Of a stretch of DNA of 64,000 bases, positions 1 to 9,326 are shown in pieces. Each line of letters starts with the position of its first letter. The first letter of the stretch is position 1. Source of the stretch: Allobosea sp. CS1GBMeth4 (GTDB taxonomy: Bacteria; Pseudomonadota; Alphaproteobacteria; Rhizobiales; Beijerinckiaceae); NCBI RefSeq assembly GCF_900185715.1, contig NZ_FYAS01000011.1, forward strand, positions 95,281-159,280, written 5' to 3'. Made by a program: the position numbers and the translations under genes. The notes below the pieces were generated by a model. That model was given only the letters and a program-made list of their open reading frames with translations. It made no database searches and was not told where the DNA came from.

Positions 1-3000
1 CGAATTCTCCGAGAAGCTGGCGAGCTCCGGCATCCAGCCGATCGCCGGGGTCCAGCTCTCGGTCGACTTCGCCGACGAGGATACGAGCGGGCGCAGGCCC
101 GTGCAGAGCGTCACGCCGCATCTCGTGCTGCTGGCGACCAGCAAGGCCGGCTACGGCAACCTGATGAAGCTGGTGACGCAGGCCTGCCTCGCCGCCGGCG
201 CCGGCAGCCCGGTCGCCGGGATCGACTACCTCGCCAGCCATCACGCCGATCTGATCGCGCTGACCGGGGGGGCCGGCGGACCGCTCGACCTCGTCCTGCG
301 GGCGGGCCAGCCGGCGCAGGCCGAGGCGCGGCTGAGGCGCCTCGAGGCGATCTTCGGCGATCGGCTCTATGTCGAGATCCAGCGCCACGAGCGCGAGGAC
401 GGGCCCGCCGTCGAGGCCGGCCTGCTCAGGCTCGCCTATGACAACGACCTGCCGATCGTCGCCACCAACGAGCCGTTCTTCGGCAAGCCCGCCGATTTCG
501 AGGCGCATGACGCGCTGCTCGCCGTGGCGGAGGGCAGGCTGCTCTCGGACGGCGAGCGCCGGCGGGTGACGCCGGCGCATTATTTCGCCGGCCGCGAGGA
601 GATGAGGCGCCGCTTCGCCGATCTGCCGGAGGCGCTGGCCGCGACCGTCGAGATCGCCAGGCGCTGCTCCTGGCGCGTCGGCACGCGCAAGCCGATCCTG
701 CCGCGCTTCGGCGAGGAGGGGCGCGACGAGGCGGAGGAGCTGGAAGTGCAGGCGCGGGCCGGCCTCGCGGCGCGGCTGGCGAAGCATGGGCCGGCGGACG
801 GCTTCACCGTCGCGGACTACGACAAGAGGCTCGATTTCGAGCTGGGGATTATCACCCGGATGAAATTTCCGGGCTACTTCCTGATCGTCTCGGACTTCAT
901 CAAATGGGCCAAGGCGCACGACATCCCGGTCGGGCCGGGCCGCGGTTCGGGCGCCGGCTCGCTCGTCGCCTATGCCCTGACCATCACCGATGTCGATCCG
1001 CTGCGCTTCGGCCTGCTGTTCGAGCGCTTCCTCAATCCCGACCGCGTCTCGATGCCGGATTTCGACATCGACTTCTGCCAGTACCGGCGTGAAGAGGTGA
1101 TCGACTACGTCAAGAACCGCTATGGCGAGGAGCGCGTCGCCCAAATCATCACTTTCGGCACCCTGCAGGCGCGCGGCGTGCTGCGCGATGTCGGCCGCGT
1201 GCTGGAGATGCCTTACGGCCAGGTCGACAAGCTGACCAAGCTGGTGCCGCAGAATCCGGCCAAGCCGATCACCCTGCCGGAGGCGATCGCCGGCGAGCCG
1301 AAGCTGCAGGAGGCCGCGGCCGAGGAGCCGGTCGTGGCCCGCCTGCTCGAAATCGCCCAGAAGCTCGAGGGTCTGCACCGCCACGCCTCGACCCACGCCG
1401 CCGGCGTGGTCATCGGCGACCGGCCGCTGGAGCAGCTCGTCGCGCTCTCGGTCGATCCGCGCACCGGGATGCGCGTCACCCAGTTCAACATGAAATGGGT
1501 CGAGCAGGCCGGGCTGGTGAAGTTCGACTTCCTCGGCCTGAAGACGCTGACGACGCTGACCATCGCCGTGCGCCTGATCGCGCAGCGCGGCATCGCGATC
1601 GATCTCGCGCAATTGCCCTTCGACGACCCCAAGACCTACGAGATGCTGGCGCGGGGCGAGACGGTCGGCGTCTTCCAGGTGGAATCGGTCGGCATGCGCA
1701 AGGCGCTGGTCGAGATGAAGGCCGACCGGATCGAGGACCTGATCGCGCTGGTCGCGCTCTACCGCCCCGGCCCGATGGACAACATCCCGACCTATTGCCG
1801 GCGCAAGCTCGGGTTGGAAGAGCCGACCTATCTCCATCCCGGCATGGAGCCGTTCCTGTCCGAGACCCACGGCATCATCGTCTACCAGGAACAGGTGATG
1901 CAGGTGGCGCAGGCGCTCTCGGGCTATTCGCTCGGCGAAGCGGACCTGCTGCGCCGCGCCATGGGCAAGAAGATCAAGGCCGAGATGGACGCCCAGCGCG
2001 ACCGTTTCGTGAAGGGCGCGATCGAGGCGGGCCTGAAGAAGGAGCTGGCCTCCGAGATCTTCGACCTGCTGGCGAAGTTCGCCGATTACGGCTTCAACAA
2101 GAGCCATGCGGCGGCCTATGCCGTCGTCGCCTTCCAGACCGCCTATCTCAAGGCCAACTACCCGGTCGAGTTCATCGCCGCCTCGATGACGCTCGACATC
2201 GGCAACACCGACAAGCTCTCGGAATTCCGGCGCGAGGCCGAGCGGCTCGGCATCAAGGTCGAGCGGCCCTCGATCAACCGCTCGGGCGTCGATTTCGACG
2301 TCGCCGACGGGGCGATCCGCTATGCGCTCGGCGCGATCAAGGGGGTCGGCCGCGCCGCGGTGGAATCGATCGTCACGGCGCGCGCCAAGGACGGCCCGTT
2401 CCGCGACCTCGCCGATTTCGCCCGCCGGATCGACACGCGGCTGGTCAACCGGCGCACGATCGAGGCGCTGATCTGCGCCGGCACGCTCGACGAGATCGAG
2501 CCGGAGCGGGCCAGGGCGATGGCCGCGGTCGACGGCATGCTCGCGCTCTCGAACCGCGTTCGCGACGAGGCCGCAGCCGGGCAGCTCGACATGCTCGGCA
2601 GCGGCGGGAACGCCGAGGCCTTCCGCATCCCGCCTTTCGAGCCCTGGGCGCCGGCCGAGCGGCTGCAGCGCGAGCACGAGGCCGTCGGCTTCTTCCTCTC
2701 CGGCCACCCGCTCGACGATTACGAGCATGTGCTGAAGCGCCTGCGGGTGCAGAGCTATGCCGATTTCGCCCGCAATGTCCGCGCCAGCGGCACCTCGATC
2801 GCCAAGGTCGCCGCCTCGGTCATCGACAAGTCGGAGCGGCGGACCAAGTCCGGCAACAAGATGGGCATCGTGCAGCTCTCCGATCCGACCGGGCAGTTCG
2901 AGGCGATCCTGTTCTCGGAGGGCCTGCAGCGCTATCGCGACCTGCTGGAGCCCGGCGCCGCGCTGGTGCTCAGGCTCTCGGCGGTGCTGGATGGCGAGGA

Positions 3001-3286
3001 GGTCCGCCCGCGCATCGAGGACGTCGAGCGGCTCGATGACCTCGCCGGCCGGCAGAAGCAGGATCTCTGCATCTTCCTGCGCGACGACAAGGCGCTGCCC
3101 TCGATCGCCGAGCGGGTGAAGCCGCGCGAGGGCGTGCGCGCCGACGGCAAGGTTTCGCTGGTGATGATCCTCGACGACGGCGCCCAGGAGGTCGAGATCG
3201 AATTGCCGGGGCGCTATCCGGTCAACCAGCAGGTCGCCAACGCCGTGCGGGCCGCGCCGGGGGTGGTGAACGTCGAACTGCGCTGA
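1..3286 (+). CDS. dnaE: DNA polymerase III subunit alpha, 5'-truncated by the window edge
   Basis: Catalytic subunit of the replicative DNA polymerase. The frame is already open at base 2 and reads EFSEKLASSGIQPIAG, a PHP-domain stretch, so the true start lies outside; the GTG at 101 is internal. 1,094 residues are present, against roughly 1,150-1,170 usual for the family. In order one sees the rest of the PHP domain, the palm with GPGRGSGAGSL and the acidic PDFDIDF pair that should hold catalytic Asp residues, the fingers (QEQVMQVAQALSGYS), a helix-hairpin-helix (GAIKGVGRAAVESIV) and a C-terminal OB fold (NKMGIVQLSDPTGQFEAIL). The protein is single-copy core machinery acting in the cytoplasm. 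The stop is at 3284-3286 and 86 bp separate it from the next gene. Identification is secure; only the N-terminus is missing. Confidence 0.97.
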   Translation, partial: EFSEKLASSGIQPIAGVQLSVDFADEDTSGRRPVQSVTPHLVLLATSKAGYGNLMKLVTQACLAAGAGSPVAGIDYLASHHADLIALTGGAGGPLDLVLRAGQPAQAEARLRRLEAIFGDRLYVEIQRHEREDGPAVEAGLLRLAYDNDLPIVATNEPFFGKPADFEAHDALLAVAEGRLLSDGERRRVTPAHYFAGREEMRRRFADLPEALAATVEIARRCSWRVGTRKPILPRFGEEGRDEAEELEVQARAGLAARLAKHGPADGFTVADYDKRLDFELGIITRMKFPGYFLIVSDFIKWAKAHDIPVGPGRGSGAGSLVAYALTITDVDPLRFGLLFERFLNPDRVSMPDFDIDFCQYRREEVIDYVKNRYGEERVAQIITFGTLQARGVLRDVGRVLEMPYGQVDKLTKLVPQNPAKPITLPEAIAGEPKLQEAAAEEPVVARLLEIAQKLEGLHRHASTHAAGVVIGDRPLEQLVALSVDPRTGMRVTQFNMKWVEQAGLVKFDFLGLKTLTTLTIAVRLIAQRGIAIDLAQLPFDDPKTYEMLARGETVGVFQVESVGMRKALVEMKADRIEDLIALVALYRPGPMDNIPTYCRRKLGLEEPTYLHPGMEPFLSETHGIIVYQEQVMQVAQALSGYSLGEADLLRRAMGKKIKAEMDAQRDRFVKGAIEAGLKKELASEIFDLLAKFADYGFNKSHAAAYAVVAFQTAYLKANYPVEFIAASMTLDIGNTDKLSEFRREAERLGIKVERPSINRSGVDFDVADGAIRYALGAIKGVGRAAVESIVTARAKDGPFRDLADFARRIDTRLVNRRTIEALICAGTLDEIEPERARAMAAVDGMLALSNRVRDEAAAGQLDMLGSGGNAEAFRIPPFEPWAPAERLQREHEAVGFFLSGHPLDDYEHVLKRLRVQSYADFARNVRASGTSIAKVAASVIDKSERRTKSGNKMGIVQLSDPTGQFEAILFSEGLQRYRDLLEPGAALVLRLSAVLDGEEVRPRIEDVERLDDLAGRQKQDLCIFLRDDKALPSIAERVKPREGVRADGKVSLVMILDDGAQEVEIELPGRYPVNQQVANAVRAAPGVVNVELR

Positions 3287-3372
3287 CGGAACTCGTCGGC
3301 GCCCGGCCTTGCGCTGCCGGTCGCCGAGGCATCAGAGTACCACCGCAGAGAACGACGATCTCCGGGGGGCCG

Positions 3373-4092
3373 ATGAAGCAGTATGTCGCGCGCATTCCGA
3401 TGAGTCTTGCCGTGCCCGAGGCGATGCACTGGGCGATCAAGGACGTGCTCGAAGGCGAATACGAAGCCGGCTTCGACGGTGTCGGCCTCGACATCCTCGA
3501 TGTCGGCGCGAATGTCGGCTCCTTCGCGCTCTGGGCCACGGCGCGCTGGCCGGGCAGTACGGTGACCTCCTACGAGCCGCATCCCGGGACCTACGAGCTC
3601 CTGAAGCGCAACACCGACCGGCGCCGCGACATCGTCACGGTCAACGCCGCCCTGTTTCCGGGCGGACAGACGACGGCGACCTTCCTCAGCCGCTTCGCCG
3701 GCGACGGCGAGTCGGGGCTCGCCTCCTATGCCGGCGATACCTTCGTCGACGGCGCGATGGCCGAGCGCTACGAGGTCGCGGTGGTCGACCCGGCGAGCCT
3801 GCCCTCGGCGGATGTCGTCAAGATCGACATCGAGGGCGGGGAGGGCGACGTGCTCGACCATCTCGACCTGTCGAAGACCTCGCTGGTGCTGCTCGAGTAC
3901 CAGAACCGCAAGAACCGCCTGCAGCTGGAAGCGCGCCTCGAGGCCGATTTCGAGCTGATCGACACGGTCGAGCACATCTGGGATCCGCTGCTCGAACAGC
4001 GCTGCTACCGGCCCGATCTCGCCGGCGACGTCTATGGCCGCCTCTTCGCCGCCCGCAAGGGCGTCACGCGGATGACGCGTGCCTCGAGGTGA
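3373..4092 (+). CDS. FkbM family methyltransferase
   Basis: A 239-residue SAM-dependent methyltransferase of the FkbM type, a family that O-methylates sugars or small metabolites. The SAM-binding motif I is clear (LDVGANVGSFALW, residues about 41-53), followed by the acidic strand-2 motif in TSYEPHPGTYELLKRN and the later VVKIDIEGGEGDVL segment, which is diagnostic of FkbM proteins. Length is about average for the family. ATG at 3373 follows a purine-rich GGGGGG. It lies between dnaE and the nicotinamidase, and its stop precedes the nicotinamidase start by 10 bp, so these two may be co-transcribed. The acceptor substrate cannot be told from sequence. FkbM genes often sit in polysaccharide clusters, but no such cluster is here. 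Confidence 0.85.
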   Translation: MKQYVARIPMSLAVPEAMHWAIKDVLEGEYEAGFDGVGLDILDVGANVGSFALWATARWPGSTVTSYEPHPGTYELLKRNTDRRRDIVTVNAALFPGGQTTATFLSRFAGDGESGLASYAGDTFVDGAMAERYEVAVVDPASLPSADVVKIDIEGGEGDVLDHLDLSKTSLVLLEYQNRKNRLQLEARLEADFELIDTVEHIWDPLLEQRCYRPDLAGDVYGRLFAARKGVTRMTRASR

Positions 4093-4102
4093 GGGGAAAA
4101 CC

Positions 4103-4729
4103 GTGATCGACGCCAGGACCGCGCTGATCGTCGTCGACGTCCAGAACGATTTCTGCCCCGGCGGCAGCCTTCCGGTCGCCGGCGGCGACGAGATCGTCGC
4201 GCTGGTCAACCAGCTCGGACGGCGCTTCGCCACAGTCGTCCTGACGCAGGACTGGCACCCGGCCGGGCATCTTTCCTTCGCCTCCAGCCATCCCGGCCGC
4301 GCCGCCTTCGAGGCGGTCGCCATGCCCTATGGCCCGCAGGTGCTCTGGCCGGACCATTGCGTGCAGGGCAGCGGGGGCGCCGCCTTCCATCCCGGCCTCG
4401 ACCTCGCCATGGCGCAGGCGATCATCCGCAAGGGCTGCCGCCGCGAGGTCGACAGCTATTCCGGCTTCATCGAGGCCGATCGCGCCACGCCGACCGGGCT
4501 CGGCGGCCATCTCAGGGATCGTGGCGTCGGCCGTGTCGCCGTCGTCGGCCTCGCCACCGATTTCTGCGTCAGCTGGACGGCGCAGGACGCGGCACGGCTC
4601 GGCTTCGAGACCCTCGTCATCGAGGACGCCTGCCGCGCCATCGATCTCGACGGCTCCCTCGAGCGGGCCTGGGCGGAGATGACGGCGCTCGGCGTGGGGC
4701 GGGTACGCCTCGCCGATCTGAGCGGCTGA
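4103..4729 (+). CDS. pncA: Nicotinamidase (pyrazinamidase type)
   Basis: Isochorismatase-fold amidohydrolase of 208 residues that deamidates nicotinamide to nicotinate for NAD salvage in the cytoplasm. The catalytic Asp is D12 in LIVVDVQNDFCPGG, metal ligands are expected in TQDWHPAGHLSF (D50, H52) and WPDHCVQG, and the nucleophilic Cys is in GLATDFCVSWTA. I chose the GTG at 4103 because it follows a GAGGTGAGGGG ribosome-binding stretch and gives the standard N-terminus; an in-frame ATG at 4079 overlaps the previous gene. Only 3 bp separate its stop from the WYL regulator, so the two are probably co-transcribed. Assignment rests on the full motif set and the typical length. Confidence 0.92.
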   Translation: MIDARTALIVVDVQNDFCPGGSLPVAGGDEIVALVNQLGRRFATVVLTQDWHPAGHLSFASSHPGRAAFEAVAMPYGPQVLWPDHCVQGSGGAAFHPGLDLAMAQAIIRKGCRREVDSYSGFIEADRATPTGLGGHLRDRGVGRVAVVGLATDFCVSWTAQDAARLGFETLVIEDACRAIDLDGSLERAWAEMTALGVGRVRLADLSG

Positions 4730-4732
4730 GCG

Positions 4733-5428
4733 ATGTCACGCTCCGAGCGACTGCTCGACCTCGTCCAGGTGCTGCGCCGGCATCGCCGGCCGGTCAGCGG
4801 CCGCAGGCTGGCCGAGGAAACCGGCGTCAGCATCCGCACGCTCTATCGCGACATCGCGACCCTGCAGGGGCAGGGCGCACCGATCGAGGGCGAACCCGGG
4901 CTCGGCTATGTGCTGAAGCCCGGCTTCATGCTGCCGCCCCTGATGTTCGACGAGGACGAGATCGAGGCGCTGGTGCTCGGCTCGCGCTGGGTCGCCGGTC
5001 GTGCCGACGACCGGCTCGCCGGCGCAGCGCGCAACGCCATGGCCAAGATCGTCGCCGTGCTGCCGGCCGATCTGCGCGACAAGGCCGATGCCTCGGCGCT
5101 GTTGGTCGGGCCCGGCGCCAGGATCGTCGCCACATCCAGCGTCGATCTCGGCCTGATCCGCAAGGCGATCCGCTCGGAGCGCAAGCTGGTGCTCAGCTAT
5201 CAGGACGGCAAGGCGGCCGCGACGCAGCGGCTGGTCTGGCCGTTCGCGCTCGGCTTTTTCGACCATGTCCGCGTCGTCGTCGCCTGGTGCGAATTGCGCA
5301 ACGATTTCCGGCATTTCCGCGCCGACCGCATCGCGCAGGCCGAGCTGGTCGACATCCGCTATCCGCGGCGGCGCCAGGCGCTGCTGAAGCATTGGCGCGA
5401 GCGCGAAGGAATTCCGCAGCCGCCTTGA
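4733..5428 (+). CDS. YafY-type HTH and WYL-domain transcriptional regulator
   Basis: 231-residue regulator. Residues 1-60 form an HTH_11 winged helix (SERLLDLVQVLRRHRRPVSG and the recognition stretch TGVSIRTLYRDIATLQ), and residues about 130-220 form a WYL ligand-sensing domain (LVLSYQDGK... RLVWPFALGFFDHVRVVVAWC). Proteins of this architecture sense small molecules or nucleic-acid ligands and often regulate adjacent genes. Here it starts 3 bp after pncA and is followed 70 bp later by a small VOC protein that could be a target. The ligand is unknown. Length is typical of YafY proteins (about 225-235 residues). Confidence 0.88.
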   Translation: MSRSERLLDLVQVLRRHRRPVSGRRLAEETGVSIRTLYRDIATLQGQGAPIEGEPGLGYVLKPGFMLPPLMFDEDEIEALVLGSRWVAGRADDRLAGAARNAMAKIVAVLPADLRDKADASALLVGPGARIVATSSVDLGLIRKAIRSERKLVLSYQDGKAAATQRLVWPFALGFFDHVRVVVAWCELRNDFRHFRADRIAQAELVDIRYPRRRQALLKHWREREGIPQPP

Positions 5429-5498
5429 GATACACTGCCGGAAATTGGCAGCATCTGCAGCGATCATGCGCGGGTCCTCAAGACCGGAGAACGACCCG

Positions 5499-5867
5499 AT
5501 GCTCGACGCCAATTTCATCATTCTCTATGTCGACAGCCCAGAGGCCAGCGCCCGCTTCTATGCCGATCTGATCGGACAGGCGCCGCTCGAGGCATCGCCG
5601 ACCTTCGCCATGTTCGCGCTGCCGTCGGGCGTCAGGCTCGGCCTTTGGTCGCGCCATACCGTCGAACCTGGCGCGCAGGCGGCCGGCGGCGGCGAGATCG
5701 CCATGGTGGTCGGCAGCGGCGAGGCGGTCGATGCGACGCATGCCGACTGGCAGCGGCGCGGCCTTGCCATCCTGCAGGCGCCGACCGATCTCGATTTCGG
5801 CCGCACCTTCGTCGCGATCGATCCTGACGGTCATCGCCTGCGCGTCTTCCACCCGTTCGAAGGCTAG
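5499..5867 (+). CDS. VOC (glyoxalase/dioxygenase-fold) family protein
   Basis: 122-residue single-domain VOC protein beginning MLDANFIILYVDSPEASARF. It shows the expected beta-alpha-beta halves, including a C-terminal GRTFVAIDPDGHRLRVFHP strand of the kind found in bleomycin-resistance and glyoxalase relatives. The ATG at 5499 was preferred over an in-frame ATG 54 bp upstream because the family starts at this strand. It follows the WYL regulator at 70 bp on the same strand and may be under its control. Whether it is an enzyme or a binding protein cannot be decided: the usual metal ligands are not clearly all present. Confidence 0.8.
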   Translation: MLDANFIILYVDSPEASARFYADLIGQAPLEASPTFAMFALPSGVRLGLWSRHTVEPGAQAAGGGEIAMVVGSGEAVDATHADWQRRGLAILQAPTDLDFGRTFVAIDPDGHRLRVFHPFEG

Positions 5868-6008
5868 ATGCTCTGCCGGCCGCGGCGCGGACCTGGTCGC
5901 GATCGCGCCCGGGCCGATCTGGTTGCCGCGGATGTGTCGCGAGGCTATGCCGGCAGCGGGGTCCCGGGGCGTGCATCTTCGGACGCATTCAACTCGAGAA
6001 AGATTATC

Positions 6009-6410
6009 ATGCTGCTTTCCTTCAAGCGTTTCAGCGCGCTCGCCGCCTTTGCGGTCCTGTCCTGCGGCCCGGCTTTCGCCCAGAGCCAGGCCGACCAGCT
6101 CGCAACCGCCTATCAGGCTGGCCGCAACCAGCTCGGCCTCCTGAGCTACTGTGCCGAGAAGGGCCATGTCGGGCCCGAGATCGTCGAGATCCAGCGCAAG
6201 GTCCTGGCGCTGATTCCGGTGCCGGCCGAGAAGAGGGCGAGCGAAGCGGGCGACGCCGCGGAAACCGCCGGCAAGAAGGGTACGATCGCGATGATGGGCG
6301 TGACCCAGGATCTCGAGACCGTCTCCAAGGCGCAGGGCGGCACGGTCGCGACCTATTGCAAGCAGATCGGCGAGGTCCTGCAGAAGGCCGCGACCTCTCT
6401 GCCGAAATGA
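6009..6410 (+). CDS. Secreted hypothetical protein, small, two cysteines
   Basis: I do not recognise a named family. The 133-residue product has a classic Sec signal peptide (basic MLLSFKRF, hydrophobic SALAAFAVLSCG, cleavage after AFA in PAFAQSQA), so it is exported to the periplasm. The mature part is about 108 residues, helical in composition, with two cysteines in LLSYCAEKG and VATYCKQIGE that could form a disulfide. The frame is open upstream to 5868, but ATG 6009 is chosen because the signal peptide begins there. It stands alone between the VOC gene (141 bp gap) and the SoxR-type promoter. Similar small secreted proteins of unknown role are common in Hyphomicrobiales. Confidence 0.7.
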   Translation: MLLSFKRFSALAAFAVLSCGPAFAQSQADQLATAYQAGRNQLGLLSYCAEKGHVGPEIVEIQRKVLALIPVPAEKRASEAGDAAETAGKKGTIAMMGVTQDLETVSKAQGGTVATYCKQIGEVLQKAATSLPK

Positions 6411-6453
6411 GATCCGCGCGGGCCGTTCCTTCCAGATTCCGGCGGGACGGGCC

Positions 6454-6484
6454 TTGACCTCAACCATGGTTGAGCTCCTACAGG
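6454..6484 (+). promoter_or_regulatory. SoxR-type promoter (19-bp spacer with SoxR box)
   Basis: TTGACC at 6454-6459 and TACAGG at 6479-6484 are separated by 19 bp, the long spacer typical of MerR-family activated promoters. The spacer region contains the perfect palindrome CTCAACCATGGTTGAG (6459-6474). It aligns base for base in position with the E. coli soxS operator (CCTCAA...TTGAGG right after the -35). The following gene encodes an ABM-domain protein, and genes of that family are known SoxR targets in Pseudomonas and Streptomyces. No soxR gene lies in the window. Confidence 0.75.
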
Positions 6485-6519
6485 TCCCGGCTCCTGCACA
6501 GGCAACGAAGGAGCCGGGC

Positions 6520-6831
6520 ATGCCCGATCGGCTGGTCGTCAACATCAGCGTCATCACGCCGAAGCGCGAGCGCTTCGAGGAGTTCATGGCGCTGCAGCTC
6601 GCCCAGCACCATGCCCTGCGCGGCAAGGTCGAGGGGCTGATCGGCGGGCGGCTGTTCCGTTCGCGCGAGGATCGCGACGTCGTCCTCGTGACGATGTTCG
6701 AATCCGAAGAGGCGGCGTTGCGCTTTTCCCGCGACGAGCGCTTCACCAGCCATCTGGCGCGCGTGCGCCCCTTACTCGAACGCGCCGTGCCGGGGGTCTA
6801 TGAGGTCGCCTACGAGGCCGGCGCGCTCTGA
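6520..6831 (+). CDS. Antibiotic biosynthesis monooxygenase (ABM) domain protein
   Basis: 103-residue single ABM domain (ferredoxin-like dimeric alpha/beta barrel): VVNISVITPKRERFEEF, then GRLFRSREDRDVVLVTMFES, then the C-terminal VPGVYEVAYE strand. Members are cofactor-free oxygenases acting on quinone-like or polyaromatic substrates. ATG 6520 is chosen because the in-frame upstream start region lies inside the promoter itself (-35 at 6454). The strong SoxR-type promoter 36 bp upstream suggests induction by redox-active compounds such as quinones or phenazines. The substrate is unknown. Confidence 0.82.
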   Translation: MPDRLVVNISVITPKRERFEEFMALQLAQHHALRGKVEGLIGGRLFRSREDRDVVLVTMFESEEAALRFSRDERFTSHLARVRPLLERAVPGVYEVAYEAGAL

Positions 6832-6848
6832 GGCGGGGCGTTTGCGCC

Positions 6849-6877
6849 TTGCATTCTCGCGCCATGGCGTGTAAGGC
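6849..6877 (+). promoter_or_regulatory. Possible rpsB promoter
   Basis: TTGCAT (6849-6854) and TAAGGC (6872-6877) are spaced by 17 bp, 115 bp before the rpsB start. Both hexamers are partial matches to the housekeeping consensus, and the 160-bp leader holds no better pair. The placement would leave a long 5' leader, as is common for rpsB, where S2 can feed back on its own mRNA. Weak call. Confidence 0.3.
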
Positions 6878-6991
6878 GCGCCCTATTCCACATGGGGAGC
6901 ATCACCTCGACACCGAGGCGTTCCGGTGACCGGCCAGTGCATGGCGGGCTCATTCGCTCCCCAGAGGCTCAACCGGAAGGACAAGAACACC

Positions 6992-8002
<1,011 letters not shown>

Positions 8003-8162
8003 TCTTTCGACGCATTGCGGCGCGTCATCGGCGCGTCGCACTTGGATACCTGATTGAAGCCGAGCAACGCCGATGACCGGAAACGGGCGTCGGCGTTCGC
8101 CAATCGAGGCTTCCGCTTCTCGACATGCCGGCACGCTCACGGGCGGGGCCGCAGGAGCGGGA

Positions 8163-8261
8163 TGCGAAACGTGGGAACCGGTTCTTCGTCCGGATCCCGC
8201 CCGATATTTTGGAATCGATCATGATGGTTTCGGATCGAGCCGATCCAAGACCATCATGATC
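8163..8261. repeat. Palindromic intergenic repeat between rpsB and tsf
   Basis: The right half is a long inverted repeat: GATCATGATGGT (8217-8228) pairs perfectly with ACCATCATGATC (8250-8261). Inside it GGATCG (8232-8237) pairs with CGATCC (8241-8246), giving 18 paired of 21 positions per arm. The left half carries GAAACGTGGGAACCGGTTC (from about 8166), which matches the core of the repeats upstream of pyrG in reverse orientation. Together they look like a composite dispersed repeat. Its RNA would form a strong stem about 22 nt before the tsf start codon. Confidence 0.7.
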
Positions 8262-8283
8262 CTGAACAGCAAGGACGACGCAA

Positions 8284-9207
8284 ATGGCTGCGATCACCGC
8301 CGGCATGGTGAAGGAACTCCGCGACAAGACCGGCGCGGGCATGATGGACTGCAAGGCCGCGCTCTCGGCCACCGACGGCAACATGGAAGCCGCCGTCGAC
8401 TGGCTGCGCGCCAAGGGCCTGTCGAAGGCCGCCAAGAAGGCCGGCCGCGTCGCCGCCGAGGGCCTCGTCGCCGTCGCCGTGCGTGACGGCCGCGGCGTCG
8501 CGGTCGAGGTCAATTCCGAGACCGACTTCGTCGCCCGCAACCTCGAATTCCAGGCGCTCGCCCGCACCATCGCCGATGTCGCGCTCGAGCGCGGCGGCGA
8601 TGTCGAGGCGCTGGCCGCCCACCACTATCCGGGCGGCGGCACCGTCGCGGAGGCGATCTCGAACGCGATCGCCACCATCGGCGAGAACATGACGCTGCGC
8701 CGCGTCGCCCAGGTCTCGGTCCAGTCCGGCCTGGTCGGCTCCTATGTCCATGGCGCGATCGCCGACGGGCTCGGCAAGATCGGCGTGATCGTCGGCCTGG
8801 AGACCAGCGGCAAGGGCGACGAGCTCGCGACGCTCGGCCGCCAGCTCGCCATGCACATCGCGGCGACCAACCCGGTGGCGCTCGATCTCGCCTCGGTCGA
8901 TCCGGCGGTGCTGGAGCGCGAGAAGGCGATCCTGGCCGAGAAGAACGCCGGCAAGCCGGAGCATGTGCTCGCCAAGATCGTCGAGAGCGGCCTGAAGAGC
9001 TACGCCAAGGAATATTGCCTGCTCGACCAGGCCTATATCCACGAGGGCTCCAAGTCGGTCGCGCAGGTGCTGAAGGAGGCCGAGGGCAAGGTCGGCGGCC
9101 CGGTCAAGCTCACGGGCTTCGCCCGCTTCGCGCTCGGCGAGGGCATCGAGAAGGAAGAGACCGACTTCGCCGCCGAGGTCGCGGCGGCCGGCGGCACGAC
9201 CGGCTGA
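8284..9207 (+). CDS. tsf: Translation elongation factor Ts
   Basis: EF-Ts, 307 residues, the nucleotide exchange factor that recycles EF-Tu-GDP. The UBA-like N-terminal domain ([20 protein letters not shown], then [20 protein letters not shown]) and the core signature [16 protein letters not shown] (about residues 79-94) are intact. Length fits the alphaproteobacterial form. ATG 8284 is the only sensible start. It follows rpsB as in most bacteria but with a 281-bp gap holding a strong inverted repeat, which may tune expression relative to rpsB. A well-formed intrinsic terminator follows 21 bp after the stop. Confidence 0.97.
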   Translation: MAAITAGMVKELRDKTGAGMMDCKAALSATDGNMEAAVDWLRAKGLSKAAKKAGRVAAEGLVAVAVRDGRGVAVEVNSETDFVARNLEFQALARTIADVALERGGDVEALAAHHYPGGGTVAEAISNAIATIGENMTLRRVAQVSVQSGLVGSYVHGAIADGLGKIGVIVGLETSGKGDELATLGRQLAMHIAATNPVALDLASVDPAVLEREKAILAEKNAGKPEHVLAKIVESGLKSYAKEYCLLDQAYIHEGSKSVAQVLKEAEGKVGGPVKLTGFARFALGEGIEKEETDFAAEVAAAGGTTG

Positions 9208-9228
9208 CAAGCCCGTTGATAGGACACA

Positions 9229-9257
9229 GAAAGGCCGCGCCTTGCGCGGCCTTTTTT
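9229..9257 (+). terminator. Rho-independent terminator after tsf
   Basis: AAGGCCGCGC (9231-9240) pairs perfectly with GCGCGGCCTT (9244-9253) around a 3-nt CTT loop, followed by an uninterrupted T tract to 9257. This is a textbook intrinsic terminator. It ends the rpsB-tsf unit and separates it from pyrH, which starts 70 bp further on. Confidence 0.9.
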
Positions 9258-9326
9258 GTAAGTAGGAAGGGCCGGCCTGCCGAATCGGAGGGCCGGACGA
9301 TATGGCGCGAGCAGTGGAGAGCCCCG

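Noticed and set aside
1495..3039. A 514-codon frame within dnaE
   Set aside because: Same-strand shifted frame of dnaE with Arg/Gly/Ala-rich translation; no independent signatures.
6454..6519. Upstream in-frame extension of the ABM gene
   Set aside because: It would begin on the -35 of the SoxR-type promoter, so it cannot be transcribed from it; the ABM domain begins at 6520.
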